DNA of 35,287 nt from Catenaria anguillulae PL171 (Eukaryota > Blastocladiomycota > Blastocladiomycetes > Blastocladiales > Catenariaceae): contig MCFL01000250.1 of NCBI GenBank assembly GCA_002102555.1, positions 1-35,287 of the forward strand. Direction: 5' to 3'. Made by a program: the position numbers and the translations under genes. Under the pieces are notes generated by a model. The model was not told where the DNA came from. It saw nothing but the letters and a program-made list of their open reading frames with translations, and did no database searches. Positions 22,490 through 33,350 of this stretch are shown here, piece by piece (position 1 is the stretch's first letter; every line of letters starts with the position of its first letter).

Positions 22490-24610
22490 TCAATACCCAC
22501 GTGCACTCACCACGCCAATGGCAACTCTAGGATCAGCCCCATGACCTCCACCACCCGCGTGGCGGTATTTGCCACTCGACCCGGTCGACGACTGGTCCGA
22601 TGACGCCGACGTGCTTGCCGGGCTCGGGAACGGCACAAACGTGCCAGGACCAAAGGCAGACATGGTGCCCTGCGGCAAGTGTGGCGACGCTCCGTAGAAT
22701 GTGTCTTTGCCTGGAGCAGCTGGCGCGGCAGGTTTTGTCTTTGTCCCGGATTTGACGCTGCCCGCCTTCTCAACACCTGCCACTGCCTTCTTTTTCTTTG
22801 CCTCCTTGTCTCGCTTCTCCTTCTTTGCTTTTCCGGCCCCCTTCTTGTCCTTTTTGTCCCGCTTGGTTTCGCCACCGTCATCGGCCGCGACCGCCACCGG
22901 CATCCCCGGCTGCGCCAGCGACATGTTGGCCATACCCGCCGTCAGCACACTGGACGCATTGCTTCCCGCCCTGGAACGTGCGGGCGACCCAGGCAGGCTG
23001 CTGGGAGCCCCATTGAGAAAGTATCCGCCGCGGCCCGCGCGCATGGCCCGCAACCCAATGATCTCGTCCTCGTCGGAATCCGAGTGGCCACGGAACGTCA
23101 GGTCGCTTGCCGCCATGCTTGGCGTGTTTCCAGCGGACGCCGACGGCGGAAACGCGAACCGCGAGTTGGGCCCCAATTGCGCAACCGCGGGCGTCGGGCG
23201 CGCTCCCGCCAATGCCGAGCTGCCGCCCGCCGTGTAAGCCGAATGCAACGACGTCATGGATGGGCTGGCGCGCAGCATTGGGTGGTGGCTCGTGCCAGGG
23301 TGGTAAGGTGATGAAGAGACCATGGGCGACCCGGACCTGGATGGAAAGCCTGTGCCGGATGTGTACGCGGAATGCAGCGAGGTCATGGACGGGCTCGTGC
23401 GCAAGCCGCTGAGCGACGCATACGCCAGGTTTGCGCCTCCAGCCGTCGGCCGCATCATGCCAGGCGCCAGCGGCGATGACAAGCTACCGGATGCACTGCT
23501 CATGCCCAGGTGCTGCTGCTGAGCGGCCACGGTCGCATGGTGCGCGTGAAAGTTTGGGTGCATGGGGCTCAGCGGCGTTGGTACAATGCCAATGAGCCCT
23601 GCGGGCGACCCACGGCGCGAACCGGCCGCACTCGAGTTTGTCAGTCCCGGCGATGGGTACCCTTGGTAGCCATGTGCTCCGCCGGCGGAAACAAGACCCG
23701 GGGCGGGGGATGCGGATCGCGAGGGCGGGATGTGGTGCGCAAAGGGGAGGTGCGTGGACGAGGCGGATCCGAGGCGCGCGCGTGCAAGAAGAACCGGATC
23801 GAGTGCCACTGGTGCGTCGTTGTCGTCATCGTCCGAGCTCGATGACGGGCCGTCGTATGCAGACCCAAGCGGCGGAGTCGGCGGTCGATGCGGATGCGTG
23901 TGCGTGTGCCCAGCCGCGTGTGGATGTGTACTACTCGCAACGCTTCCTTGGCGCGACCGTTGAGGGTGATGGTGGTGCGTCGAGGAGCCGCGAGTGCTGC
24001 CCGATCCTGCTACCGACACGGACGCCGTACTTCCGCTTGCCGAACTGCCTGCCTTTTTCACTTTTGCGGGATGGTCGGCATCCTTCGTGCTGGTGTCGCC
24101 GCGCTTCTTTGATTTTGATTTTTTCCCGCTCGCCTTCTTTTCCTTTTTGCGCTTGCGCTTTTCGCGGTGCCTCCGTGCGTGCTCGTTATCGGAATCCGAG
24201 TCCGAGTCGCTCGACATGAACTCGTCATCGGACGAAAGCTGCGCGCGCGGGTCCGGGCGCAAGGTTGCAACGGATGCAATGGACCGAAGTGAAGCGGCAG
24301 CCGACGCCATGGTGTAGGGCGAGGTGGACAGATTGGATGCTTTTGCGCTATCGACGTTGTCGTCGTCGTGACTCGGATCAGGAATCGGTTCGGCGGCGAT
24401 CGGGATGGTGCCGTCTTCGGGAACGGGCGCGAGTGGTGCGTGGGGCTTTTTCAGGGCAGATGGTGGCGGGGCGGTCGATGAGGACGCGGATGATGATGGT
24501 GGTGGGCGAGGGTGATTGGGCTTTGGGATGGGCGGCGTGTGTGGCCCAGGCGTGTTGGATTTGCCCGACTTGGACTTTTTGCGAAAGAGGTTGCGAAAGA
24601 TGGAACCCAT
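22490..24610 (-). CDS. large Ser/Pro-rich low-complexity protein, unknown function
   Basis: One open frame of 706 residues with no recognised domain. The N-terminus is short and basic (MGSIFRNLFRKKSKSGK) with aromatic residues between Lys and Arg, as in membrane-binding or nuclear-targeting segments. A Lys-rich block (REKRKRKKEKKASGKKSKSK) lies at about residues 150-170, and another near 620-660. Most of the rest is Ser, Pro, Gly, His and Thr, with Asp/Glu-Ser clusters that resemble casein kinase 2 sites. A 12-residue unit, SPSMTSLHSAYT, occurs twice, at about 404-416 and 443-455, in a longer imperfect duplication. The intact frame over 2.1 kb and wobble-position variation in the repeat argue for real coding. 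A GTGAGT donor near the stop may mean a further exon downstream. Confidence 0.65.
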   Translation of the reverse strand: MGSIFRNLFRKKSKSGKSNTPGPHTPPIPKPNHPRPPPSSSASSSTAPPPSALKKPHAPLAPVPEDGTIPIAAEPIPDPSHDDDNVDSAKASNLSTSPYTMASAAASLRSIASVATLRPDPRAQLSSDDEFMSSDSDSDSDNEHARRHREKRKRKKEKKASGKKSKSKKRGDTSTKDADHPAKVKKAGSSASGSTASVSVAGSGSTRGSSTHHHHPQRSRQGSVASSTHPHAAGHTHTHPHRPPTPPLGSAYDGPSSSSDDDDNDAPVALDPVLLARARLGSASSTHLPFAHHIPPSRSASPAPGLVSAGGAHGYQGYPSPGLTNSSAAGSRRGSPAGLIGIVPTPLSPMHPNFHAHHATVAAQQQHLGMSSASGSLSSPLAPGMMRPTAGGANLAYASLSGLRTSPSMTSLHSAYTSGTGFPSRSGSPMVSSSPYHPGTSHHPMLRASPSMTSLHSAYTAGGSSALAGARPTPAVAQLGPNSRFAFPPSASAGNTPSMAASDLTFRGHSDSDEDEIIGLRAMRAGRGGYFLNGAPSSLPGSPARSRAGSNASSVLTAGMANMSLAQPGMPVAVAADDGGETKRDKKDKKGAGKAKKEKRDKEAKKKKAVAGVEKAGSVKSGTKTKPAAPAAPGKDTFYGASPHLPQGTMSAFGPGTFVPFPSPASTSASSDQSSTGSSGKYRHAGGGGHGADPRVAIGVVSARGY

Positions 24611-26529
24611 GGCGAACGGTTAACGCAAGCTGCGATTCTGTTGGCAGTGACATCAACGGTGGACAATGTGTGAGAAACATTTTCGCTTCCGGCTATCTTG
24701 TTCTTGTTCGCGGCGATGAGAGCAGACAGGACAGCCGGCGACACCAAGTTGCCTTTGACGCGACACATCATGCCAGAATGAAGAAGCGCGCATGATTGAA
24801 ACAATGAATGGAAGAATGGGCGTGACAAGGACAGACATACCTACTCTGTTGACCGGAAAGGAATCCAAATGGCACCTTACTGAGCAAACCACCTTGGCAA
24901 GTCCCCGCTCGGGGATTAATTGCGACTCGCACTCCGGCTCGTGGCACTGGGCAGAGTCGCGAACGGATGGCGTTGCACGCACGTGGGCAATTGCAACGGG
25001 AGACACCACACAGCAAGTCGGCTGCTTTACATGCACGATTCTGGCAAGTGTCTGACCCAAAACGTATGTCCGCCCGTGGCAGATCTCGCCTTGACACAAC
25101 TGCTTGCTTCGTCTGGTCGGACGGAATTCGAAAGGTGGGCAACAGCGAGAATGACGCGCCCGAATCGAAGAAATCGGATGCGAAGACAGCAAAAGGCTCG
25201 ACGTAGATGGATGTGTTGGTACAGGTCCAGACAGCGGATCAACTGCGCTCGAGGGTAATGGATCACGGCAAGTGCGCGCCTTGAAGGTCTGAGCCCAGCG
25301 GACGAACTGGATCCGGTGGTGAGGAGATTGAAGTGCCTGAAAACGAGAATCGGAGAGAGTTGTGGGCGGCAGTTAACTTGCAAGCAAGGAGAGTCTTCGA
25401 GATCGGGCGGGGCCGTGCGGGCTGTGAGCGACGATGGCGATGCGATGGTGTTTCGGGAGGCGGTGCTGAGATCAGCCAGAATGGCGGTTCATGCACACGG
25501 CGGCGAAAGGAAATAGAGGCAGTGTTGGCCACAGCGAACAGACCAGAGAGGTATGTATAGAAAAGAGTGACAGAAGGCAAATGCACGAGGTGCAGAGCTG
25601 GGAGAGGGGTATCCCTGGTAAGTATGAAGCGCAGTTTCTCTGCCAAAATTCGAATTGTCTGTCCGTTTCGCTCAATGTCTGCTTGCAGATCGACAGCGCC
25701 TACATAACCTCTTGCTTGCTTTTCAAATGTGTTTCGCAATGAAGAGGCTGGCTGCGGGACTGCGGGGCGTTGCAGTTACAGTGCAGCCGACACACAAGCT
25801 CGAGGCATTTCGGAATTCGGACCCATAGTCACTTGCCTGTTGTTCCTGGCCCACCACGATTGTCGAGCACAGTGTCCTAGAGAACAAGGTCCAACTTGAT
25901 CACGCAACGGAGAGCGGGAAATGGAAACGCGATCAACACCCCCGCTGTCCAAACATCCGTCACTTTTCGATACGGAGACAATACGGACGCAATCGCCGGC
26001 AAGCTGGGGAGCTTGAACATGTCTGTCTGGACTTCCTCTATCGCTATCGCTCCTCAAGAAGGAAACTAAGGTTGACTTCCTCGGGTGGAAATTTTCCATA
26101 ACTTTCTTGGTTGGTTGAGTGTGCGCTCACGCCCCAAATTGTATTCGTGAGACATGGAGGAGATTGAAGCGATCAGTATCAGAGATTCGGGGTAAGGTTT
26201 TGCCGACCAATGTGTTTCGGATCACAATGCTTGAAGAAAAGTATAAATTCTTGACAGACATGAATGAGCCCTTGCACAACGCACGATCCATTTGCGACCG
26301 AGGGCACTCTGTCTTCCAGCATCCATTGCATTCCTACATAGCCGGGATTCCGTAATCCGCGGCCGCCGACGACCGCCCCGCTGCGCCGCCGACCTGACCG
26401 CCACAAGTTCCACCGATCTGCCGCACGGGCCGCGTGTTGTTGCACACGCCCACCCACCCTCCAAGTGCTTGTTCTTGACAGCGCTGATTCCAACCCATAC
26501 CATCGTACTCCTCGATCGATATACCATCC
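24611..26529. other. 1.9 kb divergent intergenic region
   Basis: This lies between the Ser-rich gene (-) and the frame-broken gene (+). Open frames of 100-180 codons occur on both strands but none has a recognisable motif, splice pattern or coding-like composition that I trust. No RNA gene, repeat or mobile element was found by eye. Confidence 0.45.
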
Positions 26530-28344
26530 CGCCATGATATCCAACAGTACCCACAGCAGCAGCAGCAATAGCACTGCTTCTCACGGACACGACGACGGCC
26601 ATGGACGCTTCTGCCCTGCACCAATTGCGCACAGCATGCCGCCGAGGCTCAGCAATGGCAGTCTGCCTACCTGCAGCTCGAGCGCCAATTCGTCAAGCTG
26701 CAACTGCGCATTGACGAGGTCGACACCATGTCCAGCCTGTCCCGCCACGGGTCAATGGCCAGGTCACCGCCGCGGCCACGACATCGAGCGTTTCATCCAA
26801 ACCAGCGTTATGCCAGATCAGGGCGTCGGCCAAGGATCCGTATGCGACCGAGTCAACCGGATCATCCAAAACATCGCCTGATAAAGCACGCTTCCAAACA
26901 ACGGATGCGTGTTGTCGCAACAAATCCCACGCCATCAGTCACGACGACGCCGTGCAAACGGACACCAATCTGAGCCTCTTTGCTCCGTTAGATGTTGACG
27001 ACCAGCTTGATGAAGAGTCGCCCCAGTCCTCGGAACTCTTGACTGTGATTCCGCCCGCCATCCCATCCACCCTCCAGTCCTTGTCGTCGTCCAGCTCCTC
27101 GTCTTGGGTGTCAACAGCCCAGTCAATGTCCTGACCGAAGATCACGCTTCGCAAACCTCATGCTCGTTTCTCGCCACCTGCGCATCTACTGCTGCCGCCA
27201 CCGACCATGCCGATTCAACGGCAAACCAGCATGTTGCTCGTCGCAAGTACCGCCGCCACTCGTCTCTGGCACGCACTGGTGACGGGTCGGGTTCGCGCCC
27301 GCGGCCCGTCTCGCCGGCGCATCCGTGGCTTGGCCAAACGCCCCATCAAGCAACGGCCGCTGGCGTGGCGCAAAGCGATACCGACTTGGCGGATTACAGT
27401 GATGTGTCTGAGCACGAAACGAGTGGCGATGCAGATGCAGAACCGTCTGGCACACTGACATCGGATCCGACACAGAGGGTTCAAGAACGGGCGGACGGTC
27501 AGTCACACCAACGCAGAAATGATTGGACTGACCTTTGAAGAGCAGCAGGATGACGACGACGACGACGAGACGAATCGTCGAGCCGCGTATGTTGAGCTGC
27601 TTTGGTGACCGTTCTGGCGTCCGATTATACCTGACTGACTCGAGCACATCAGGGGTGAGCCGCTTTGAGTTCGCCTCTGATTCCAGCATGTCGCAACCCC
27701 GGCCCCCAACCCCACCACTCCTTCCACGGACTCGCTACGTGGCAAGCAGCAGTATCCAAGCCTCAGCTCTCGCCACCCCGCCCATCTCCCCCAGCGACGG
27801 CAGCCGCATCCATTCATCCACCTCCGCACCGGCCTGTACCGCCAACCCGAGCTCATTGGCCCCATAGGTGCCGCCACGTCGTCGACGCATCCCACGCGCT
27901 CCATTGCACCCTCATCGGCCAATCGCAACAATGCAAGCATCTGCCACTCATCAAGCTCAATGTCCATTTCCATCTCGGACTCGATGCTTGTCCATGTCGG
28001 ATCCACCACTGGTTGCAGTTCCTTGGGCCCGTTCCCGAGTCCGGGTCACCGCTTGGCATGGCTGCGCCGCGGCGAGTGGGTCACGACCGACGATGACGAA
28101 GACGACAAGGACCACGAGAAAATCGGAAAAAGATGTTACCGGATACGCGCCGACCTGTTGAGCTTGCTCGAGTCGCCGGCGCATTCGTTTAATGTGCTGA
28201 CCGTGTCGCGGATCGGAGTGGGTCGGAGGAGTGGAAAGTGTGCCAGAGACGTTGGAGCGTAACAGCAACAGAGACGAGGTGCCCACGCTGAGTCGTGGAA
28301 CCCGGCTCGACATTGATTTGGTCGCGATTGAGTACCATTACTGA
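26530..28344 (+). pseudogene. frame-broken Ser-rich gene with a CxxC/coiled-coil segment
   Basis: Coding-looking stretches follow one another on the plus strand but in changing frames. They run from a Ser/His-rich start (about 26540), through a segment with PCTNCAQHAAEAQQWQSAYL and a following helix LERQFVKLQLRIDEV (about 26605-26720). Acidic and Ser-rich parts follow (about 26760-27530), then FEEQQDDDDDDETNRR (about 27535-27585). The last parts are SPGHRLAWLRRGEW with KRCYRIRADLLSLLESPAHS (about 28040-28185), and a tail in the third frame ending LDIDLVAIEYHY at 28344. At least six changes of frame are needed, and short introns do not explain them. I recognise no family; the CxxC plus coiled coil suggests a structural or zinc-binding element. 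Either the gene is decayed or the assembly has dropped bases here. It ends 1 bp before the start of the next Ser-rich gene, so the two could also be one gene. Confidence 0.4.
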
Positions 28345-28345
28345 A

Positions 28346-30322
28346 ATGAGCAGTGCTTCCGTGGCGACGGATCCGCCGCCCGGCGTGGCAGCGTCTGCGG
28401 AGGCGAGTAGTGGAGCAGACCAACCCCGACATGCGCAACCACCTCTGCCACCCATGGCGTGGCCAAGGCCGCCAAGCACCACGCCGCCCCCACCGTCACC
28501 TCGGGCAATCCGCGATGACCACGGAGCCCCGACATCCCACGTGCCAACGAACACGAACACAGCCCCAATGTCTTCCACGTCGGCCGTATCGCGTTCTCCG
28601 CTCGTGCAAGTGTCTCCGCCTTTGTTCGCCGAATCCTCGCCCGTGTCTCGGAAAAAATCCAAATCCAAGAAACGGTCCAACGCAAGCAGCAAGCTTGGAT
28701 CGCTCATGCCTCGGCGCCAACCGACAAACACGTCCACATCGTCGTCTGCAGCGACCGTCTCCGACTCTGGCGTCGGCATTGCACATACCGTCACTTCAAG
28801 CCAAGTGTCGCTCTCGTCTACGTCGGGTGCGGCCGGTTCCGACGAGCACCATCCAAAGGAAAAGGTCAAAGGGTGGAAAGCCGTCACATCGTTTGTCACC
28901 AAAGTCAAGGACAAGGTTCGCGACAAGGTACAGCACAAGTCGCATTCGTCATCCACGGGGAAAAACACCGTGTTTGCCGCGCCCGATGGCCACACGTACC
29001 AGTCGCCGCCGACGTCGCGCCGGTCGTCGCTGGCGCAGCTCGTTGGGCTCGGCAGCCACCACCATGCCAGTAGCAGCTCGATTGCGGGCAATGCCCCGTT
29101 GAGTCCGACATCCGGCTCGATTCGCGCCGTGTACGGGCCCTTCCACCACGGGTCGCCCGCAACGTCCAACGCGACCATTGTATCGACCGTGTTGACGAGC
29201 GATTCGGAATCGTCGGGCGTACCGCTCAGTCCGAGAAGTGTTGGATCAATGTTAGTTGCCGGGGGATCGAGTCGTGGCACGCCGCGGCCCACGGGACATG
29301 CGACCGTCGGTGCGGCGGCGGGCGGCACAAAGATGTATCAGTCTCAGCAGCAAGTTGTTGCGGCGGCAGCCTATGGGTCGGCGGCTGGAGGGGGAGGCGC
29401 AAGTGGTGCAGTCGTGGGCCGCGCACCTCCCCACGCAGGCGCAGGCGGGTCCGTGTCCATGTCTGCGGCGACGGGCGGAATGGTTGCCGCTGCAGCGTAT
29501 GCGAGTCACCTGCACCAGTACCAACAACAAAAACAGGCGCAGCAACAGGTTGGATCCACGACCACAACCAACAATCTGCGTCCTTGGCTCGGCCCACCAC
29601 CCCTCACAAAGTCCAACTCTGCCCCGGGTTCCCCGCACACGGCCCATGGGACACTTGCCACCACGGGTGCTGCTTCGAATTCTAGACACATGCCCCAATC
29701 CATGTCGGTACCCGAACTCTACTCCCTCGCGCACGCACCCACCCCGCGGCACACGGCCACTGCATCAGTGCCCATCATGTTTCCAAAACCCGTCAAGGCC
29801 CTCGGCACGCCCAAAGTGCTTCTGGCCGATCCGCTCGAGCCGTCGCCAAACATGCGCATCTCCATGGTGACGCTCGAGTCGCAGCCCGATTCCACCTCGT
29901 CGCGTACGCCCAGCCCAAGCCTCATGTCACTGAAATCGGACGTGCCGCTCATCACCCCGGAAAACGCGCCGCCTGTGCCGCCGCTCGTCGTGGACCCCGG
30001 CATGTCGTTGCCGCGGTCGCTGCATTTGACCGACGTGGATGCCGACGAGGACCAAAGCGAGACCACAAGCGTAAACGACCGGCCGTTGCAAAGAACACAT
30101 CGGCCGGGGCCGGGGCCGAACAAGGTAGGCCCGGTCGACATGGCGCCGCCCGAGGTGTTGACGCTGGATGACGTTGCGGATCAGATTCCAGTGGATGTTC
30201 GGTCCATTGCGTCGTCGCGCATTTCGCTCGTGTTGCCTGCAACGAGTGCGGGGGCGGGAGTCACAGGTGGCGCAACGAATCAGTATGTGCATCCGGCGGC
30301 GGCCGCAGCGGGGTCGGCGTAG
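28346..30322 (+). CDS. large Ser-rich low-complexity protein with a basic amphipathic segment
   Basis: An open frame of 658 residues from the ATG at 28346; the same frame is open from 28295. No known domain. The N-terminal 100 residues are Pro-rich, followed by a basic block (SRKKSKSKKRSNASSKLG). A potentially helical segment, VKGWKAVTSFVTKVKDKVRD, stands out from the disordered background at about residues 175-200 and could bind membrane or another protein. Ala/Gly- and Gln-rich tracts follow, then Ser-Pro-rich sites. The C-terminal part (VLTLDDVADQIPVDVRSIAS) looks more ordered. It shares the basic-block-plus-Ser-rich style with the protein at 22490-24610, but I cannot show homology. A pyrimidine-rich 3' UTR follows the stop. 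Confidence 0.6.
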   Translation: MSSASVATDPPPGVAASAEASSGADQPRHAQPPLPPMAWPRPPSTTPPPPSPRAIRDDHGAPTSHVPTNTNTAPMSSTSAVSRSPLVQVSPPLFAESSPVSRKKSKSKKRSNASSKLGSLMPRRQPTNTSTSSSAATVSDSGVGIAHTVTSSQVSLSSTSGAAGSDEHHPKEKVKGWKAVTSFVTKVKDKVRDKVQHKSHSSSTGKNTVFAAPDGHTYQSPPTSRRSSLAQLVGLGSHHHASSSSIAGNAPLSPTSGSIRAVYGPFHHGSPATSNATIVSTVLTSDSESSGVPLSPRSVGSMLVAGGSSRGTPRPTGHATVGAAAGGTKMYQSQQQVVAAAAYGSAAGGGGASGAVVGRAPPHAGAGGSVSMSAATGGMVAAAAYASHLHQYQQQKQAQQQVGSTTTTNNLRPWLGPPPLTKSNSAPGSPHTAHGTLATTGAASNSRHMPQSMSVPELYSLAHAPTPRHTATASVPIMFPKPVKALGTPKVLLADPLEPSPNMRISMVTLESQPDSTSSRTPSPSLMSLKSDVPLITPENAPPVPPLVVDPGMSLPRSLHLTDVDADEDQSETTSVNDRPLQRTHRPGPGPNKVGPVDMAPPEVLTLDDVADQIPVDVRSIASSRISLVLPATSAGAGVTGGATNQYVHPAAAAAGSA

Positions 30323-30809
30323 GCCCTTTCGTTCTTTCTTTGGTTGATTTCTCATCATGTACCCAACCCTTCACGCGATTTTGTTCCGTCCGTCCATTTT
30401 TTTTCTCTCCGATCCCGCTGCTATTACTCCTTTTCTTTGTCGTTCTTTTTTTCCACTCGCTTTGTGTTTCCGTATCTTCTTTCTTTACTGGCTCGATGAT
30501 GCCTCATCGTTTTCGATTGCGCATTCGCTTCCTTGTGTTCGCATTGACATCCTTGCTTCCTCCTTGACTGCAAGTCCCCTGGCTGGCGGAACGGCGGGGC
30601 AGTGTATTCTTTACATTTCGTTGTTGCAATGTTACCATATATTCCCTCCTTCTTGTGCTCACACTCTTGCAGCACCGGCGAACTCCGGACGCCGTAGGCA
30701 CCCACGAATGAAGACACACAAATTGAAGAAGGGGTGCAATCCGGGGCGCTCTCAAACACATCACACATATCGTTACTCGTCCACTGACATGGCGCCAGTC
30801 GAAACCGCA
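30323..30809. other. gene-free pyrimidine-rich 3' flank
   Basis: The convergent 3' flanks of the Ser-rich gene and the short F-box paralogue. It has several T/C-rich runs between about 30330 and 30500 and no recognisable gene. Confidence 0.5.
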
Positions 30810-31472
30810 TTATCCATGGACCGACCACACTCCACCTTTTGGAATGGCGACAAATTGCATGAACTCGGGCAACTCGCGCGGCGCAACGTGCATATGCTTC
30901 AACTTGTGCGCGACCACGGGCTCGTCGGCGGCCAGCGGCGCCGGCGCGTCTGCATCGTTCACGTCTGGCGAAATGCTGACCAAGCCTGGGGCAATGAAAT
31001 GCTCGATTTGCGTGTACACTATGAGCGCTTGGACGGCAGAAAGAGCCATCGACTGGTAGTTGTTTTCGCCGCGCGGGCTCTTGGGAATGTGAAAGTGGCT
31101 AAGGTTGGGCATGTGGTGGTATGGGATCCAAGGAAGCAGGCGCGAAATGTCGGGGCAGTCGAAGGCGATACAACCACGGTGCTCAACGTCGAGCAAGGTG
31201 AGGTGGGTCGGGGATGGGAAACAGACGGCTTCGGGGAGGAGCGCAGGCGTTGGGAGGTTAATGCCAGCAAAGAGGATTTCAGCAGCTTCAAAAGTAATCG
31301 TCAACTCCTTGAGGCTGGACATGTGGACTTTGAAATTGGGACGGTCCCGATAGGTCCACGAAAGCTGGGCAAGGTCGTGGAAGCAGCCAGCATGGGTGTC
31401 GTTGGCAGCGACGCGATCGACGACGGTCAGCCAGACGAGGACAGTGGCGGGCTTCTCAGTGGCGGTCAACAT
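30810..31472 (-). CDS. shortened F-box/LRR-like paralogue
   Basis: An open frame of 220 residues. The N-terminus keeps only the second half of an F-box-like region (CFHDLAQLSWTYRD, compare FLDVARLSWTCRN in the neighbour), preceded by a degenerate first helix. It then jumps straight to the C-terminal Leu-rich part: SLKELTITFEAAEILFAG, PTHLTLLDVEHRG, YHHMPNLSHFHIPKSPRG and QIEHFIAPGLVSI. Each has a clear counterpart in the neighbour at 31655-33165 (KLQELTISFELAAPLLEG, LTRLTLVDIEDR, FHHMPNLQNVHIPFGHRG, RVQSFIAPGLVEI). About 200 residues present in the neighbour are absent. It may be a functional short form or a decaying tandem duplicate. The long plus-strand frame over the same bases is a shadow. 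Confidence 0.6.
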   Translation of the reverse strand: MLTATEKPATVLVWLTVVDRVAANDTHAGCFHDLAQLSWTYRDRPNFKVHMSSLKELTITFEAAEILFAGINLPTPALLPEAVCFPSPTHLTLLDVEHRGCIAFDCPDISRLLPWIPYHHMPNLSHFHIPKSPRGENNYQSMALSAVQALIVYTQIEHFIAPGLVSISPDVNDADAPAPLAADEPVVAHKLKHMHVAPRELPEFMQFVAIPKGGVWSVHG

Positions 31473-31654
31473 GGTTGCATGGATTGCATCGAGTCAGTCT
31501 GGCTGATTTCGTCCACCTATTCGGGAGGGACTGAGCCGTCCATCGGCCCAACGCAGCTGGCTGCAACAAAACTGTGATCCTCTTCCGAAAGAAGAAACGA
31601 AGGATGTATGTATACACTACATCCCTTGCAGGTCCAACAACTTCCCTGATCCAT

Positions 31655-33165
31655 TCACGTTGACAGCAAGTCGGCATCAGGCAAGGCAATCCAACGCGCC
31701 AACTCGTCCACAACGCTGTGGGAAACCAGGACCCGAGTCAAATGCTTGGCAAACACAGGCATCTGCGCAACTTGATCCTCGCTTGAAACAATCTCGACCA
31801 GCCCCGGTGCGATAAACGATTGCACGCGCGTGTGCGTTGCAAGCGACACCAGCGTCACGCCGTCAATCGAATGCGTGTTGCGGATTCCGCGATGTCCAAA
31901 CGGGATGTGGACATTTTGCAGGTTCGGCATGTGATGGAACGGAACTCTGGGCACCTTGTCGAACTCGCCAACTTGCCTGGCAACCGTGCGATCCTCAATG
32001 TCGACCAGCGTGAGACGGGTGAGCGCTGGGAACGCGAAGGTTGTGGGTCGGCAGGGAACAATGGAGTTAGGACCGCCTTCAAGCAAGGGCGCGGCCAGCT
32101 CAAAGGAAATCGTGAGCTCTTGAAGCTTGGGCAAGTGCACTTGGAATGGAGTAAAGCCGGTCCCCTCGCCACATTCGAAATCGAGAACAAGCCGCTCGAG
32201 CGCCGTCAACGAAAACAATCGTCTACACTCACACGGGACGTCCGCGACGCCAAGCACCTCGAGGAGGCAAGGGGGTAAATCGGCAAGGTTGGCGAAAAAC
32301 TCGTCGTCATCAAAGTAAAAGCCGTGCAGCATGCGCACGTGTCGAGTCGCGGGCCCGAACGCTGGACAAGAGCGTGAATCGGCGGGAATAAAGTAGTCGT
32401 GGCGTGTCAGCTCCTTGTACCGGTCTGTGATGGGATGGTAGGCATCCCACTCGTACTGGTCAATTCGGGAATAGAATCGGAACGTGCGGAGGCGCTTGGG
32501 ATCCATGGACAAGATGAAGGGGAGTCTGTCAAAGAATTTGGGGTCCCCTCTCCGACCGTCATAGGGGCCCCCCAAAAGCAGTGTTCGCCAGTTGCAAGCG
32601 CGTCCATGATCAACTCGTTTACCAAATGCAGGGATACGGGAACAGGACAAGGCCGCCGTCGATGCGAACTGCATTTGCTGTCTCGCTATTGCCCCACAGA
32701 GACTCGATTCCTGAAAGGTCCGGCTCGGATTGGTTGCCCTCGTTTCCAGCAGCGACGCCAGGTACAGCTTGCCGTCCAACACGACAAAGGTTGCAAACCC
32801 GAATACTCGGACACGGCACGGATCCGTTCGAGCCGCTCGCTATTCATATCCAACTGGCCCGTCCAATACCGTGGATATACGCTCGAATCCATGACGTCTT
32901 GATGGCGGGCAATTTGGACCCGGTCTATGTCCTGTTCGTAAGGAAGCCCTTTTGGATAAACTTCGGGAACGTTCTCGAAGTTATCGCGGAACACGAGGCA
33001 AAGCCGATGCCAGATGAACGGATAGGCGGCTTGGTATGCGTTGCGGCAGGTCCATGAGAGCCGGGCGACGTCAAGAAAGCGTCCGGGACGTGAGTCTTCT
33101 GCGAGAAGATGGAGGACCACGTTGAGCCAAAGCTCGGTGGGGAGCGAAAGGGTGCCGGGGACCAT
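31655..33165 (-). pseudogene. F-box/LRR-like gene with several frame breaks
   Basis: The N-terminus is a good F-box, SLPTELWLNVVLHLLAEDSR to ARLSWTCRNAYQAAYPFIWH. The C-terminal half (about 31655-32570) is one long open frame with Leu-rich segments (FSLTALERLVLDFECGEG, ALTRLTLVDIEDR) shared with the paralogue at 30810-31472. Between them the coding signal changes frame about four times, near 32790, 32715, 32625 and 32575. Coding-looking pieces such as FATFVVLDGKLYLASLLE and ANAVRIDGGLVLFPYP sit in successive frames. Every change has the sign of one missing base, and the last lies in a run of Ts, Gs and Cs. The gene is either newly inactivated or damaged in assembly. If intact it would encode a substrate receptor of an SCF ubiquitin ligase. 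An upstream ATG at 33213 is also in frame. Confidence 0.65.
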
Positions 33166-33268
33166 ACTTATGTTGCTGCTGAACGGATCCGTCGGTCGAT
33201 TGATACTGTGCATATGAACAATTCATTCATCGGCGACGCTGAATAGAGACGTTGGTCAAGACGTTGGC

Positions 33269-33298
33269 GGTTTTCCGCTGTTAAAGGTTTTCCGCTGT
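33269..33298 (+). repeat. 13 bp direct repeat, two copies, period 17
   Basis: GGTTTTCCGCTGT occurs at 33269-33281 and 33286-33298, about 105-135 bp upstream of the F-box start at 33165. Confidence 0.85.
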
Positions 33299-33350
33299 AA
33301 TAAATGTTTGCACAGGGAGAAACTGCCGCCGATCCACCTGCGCAGACTGA

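Noticed and set aside
24653-26110. Several 100-180 codon frames on the minus strand in the large intergenic region
   Set aside because: The translations lack motifs, look compositionally random, overlap each other in different frames, and have no splice pattern.
30357-31577. A 406-codon open frame on the plus strand
   Set aside because: It runs antisense over the short F-box paralogue, whose minus-strand translation matches the neighbouring gene block by block; the plus-strand translation has no domain.
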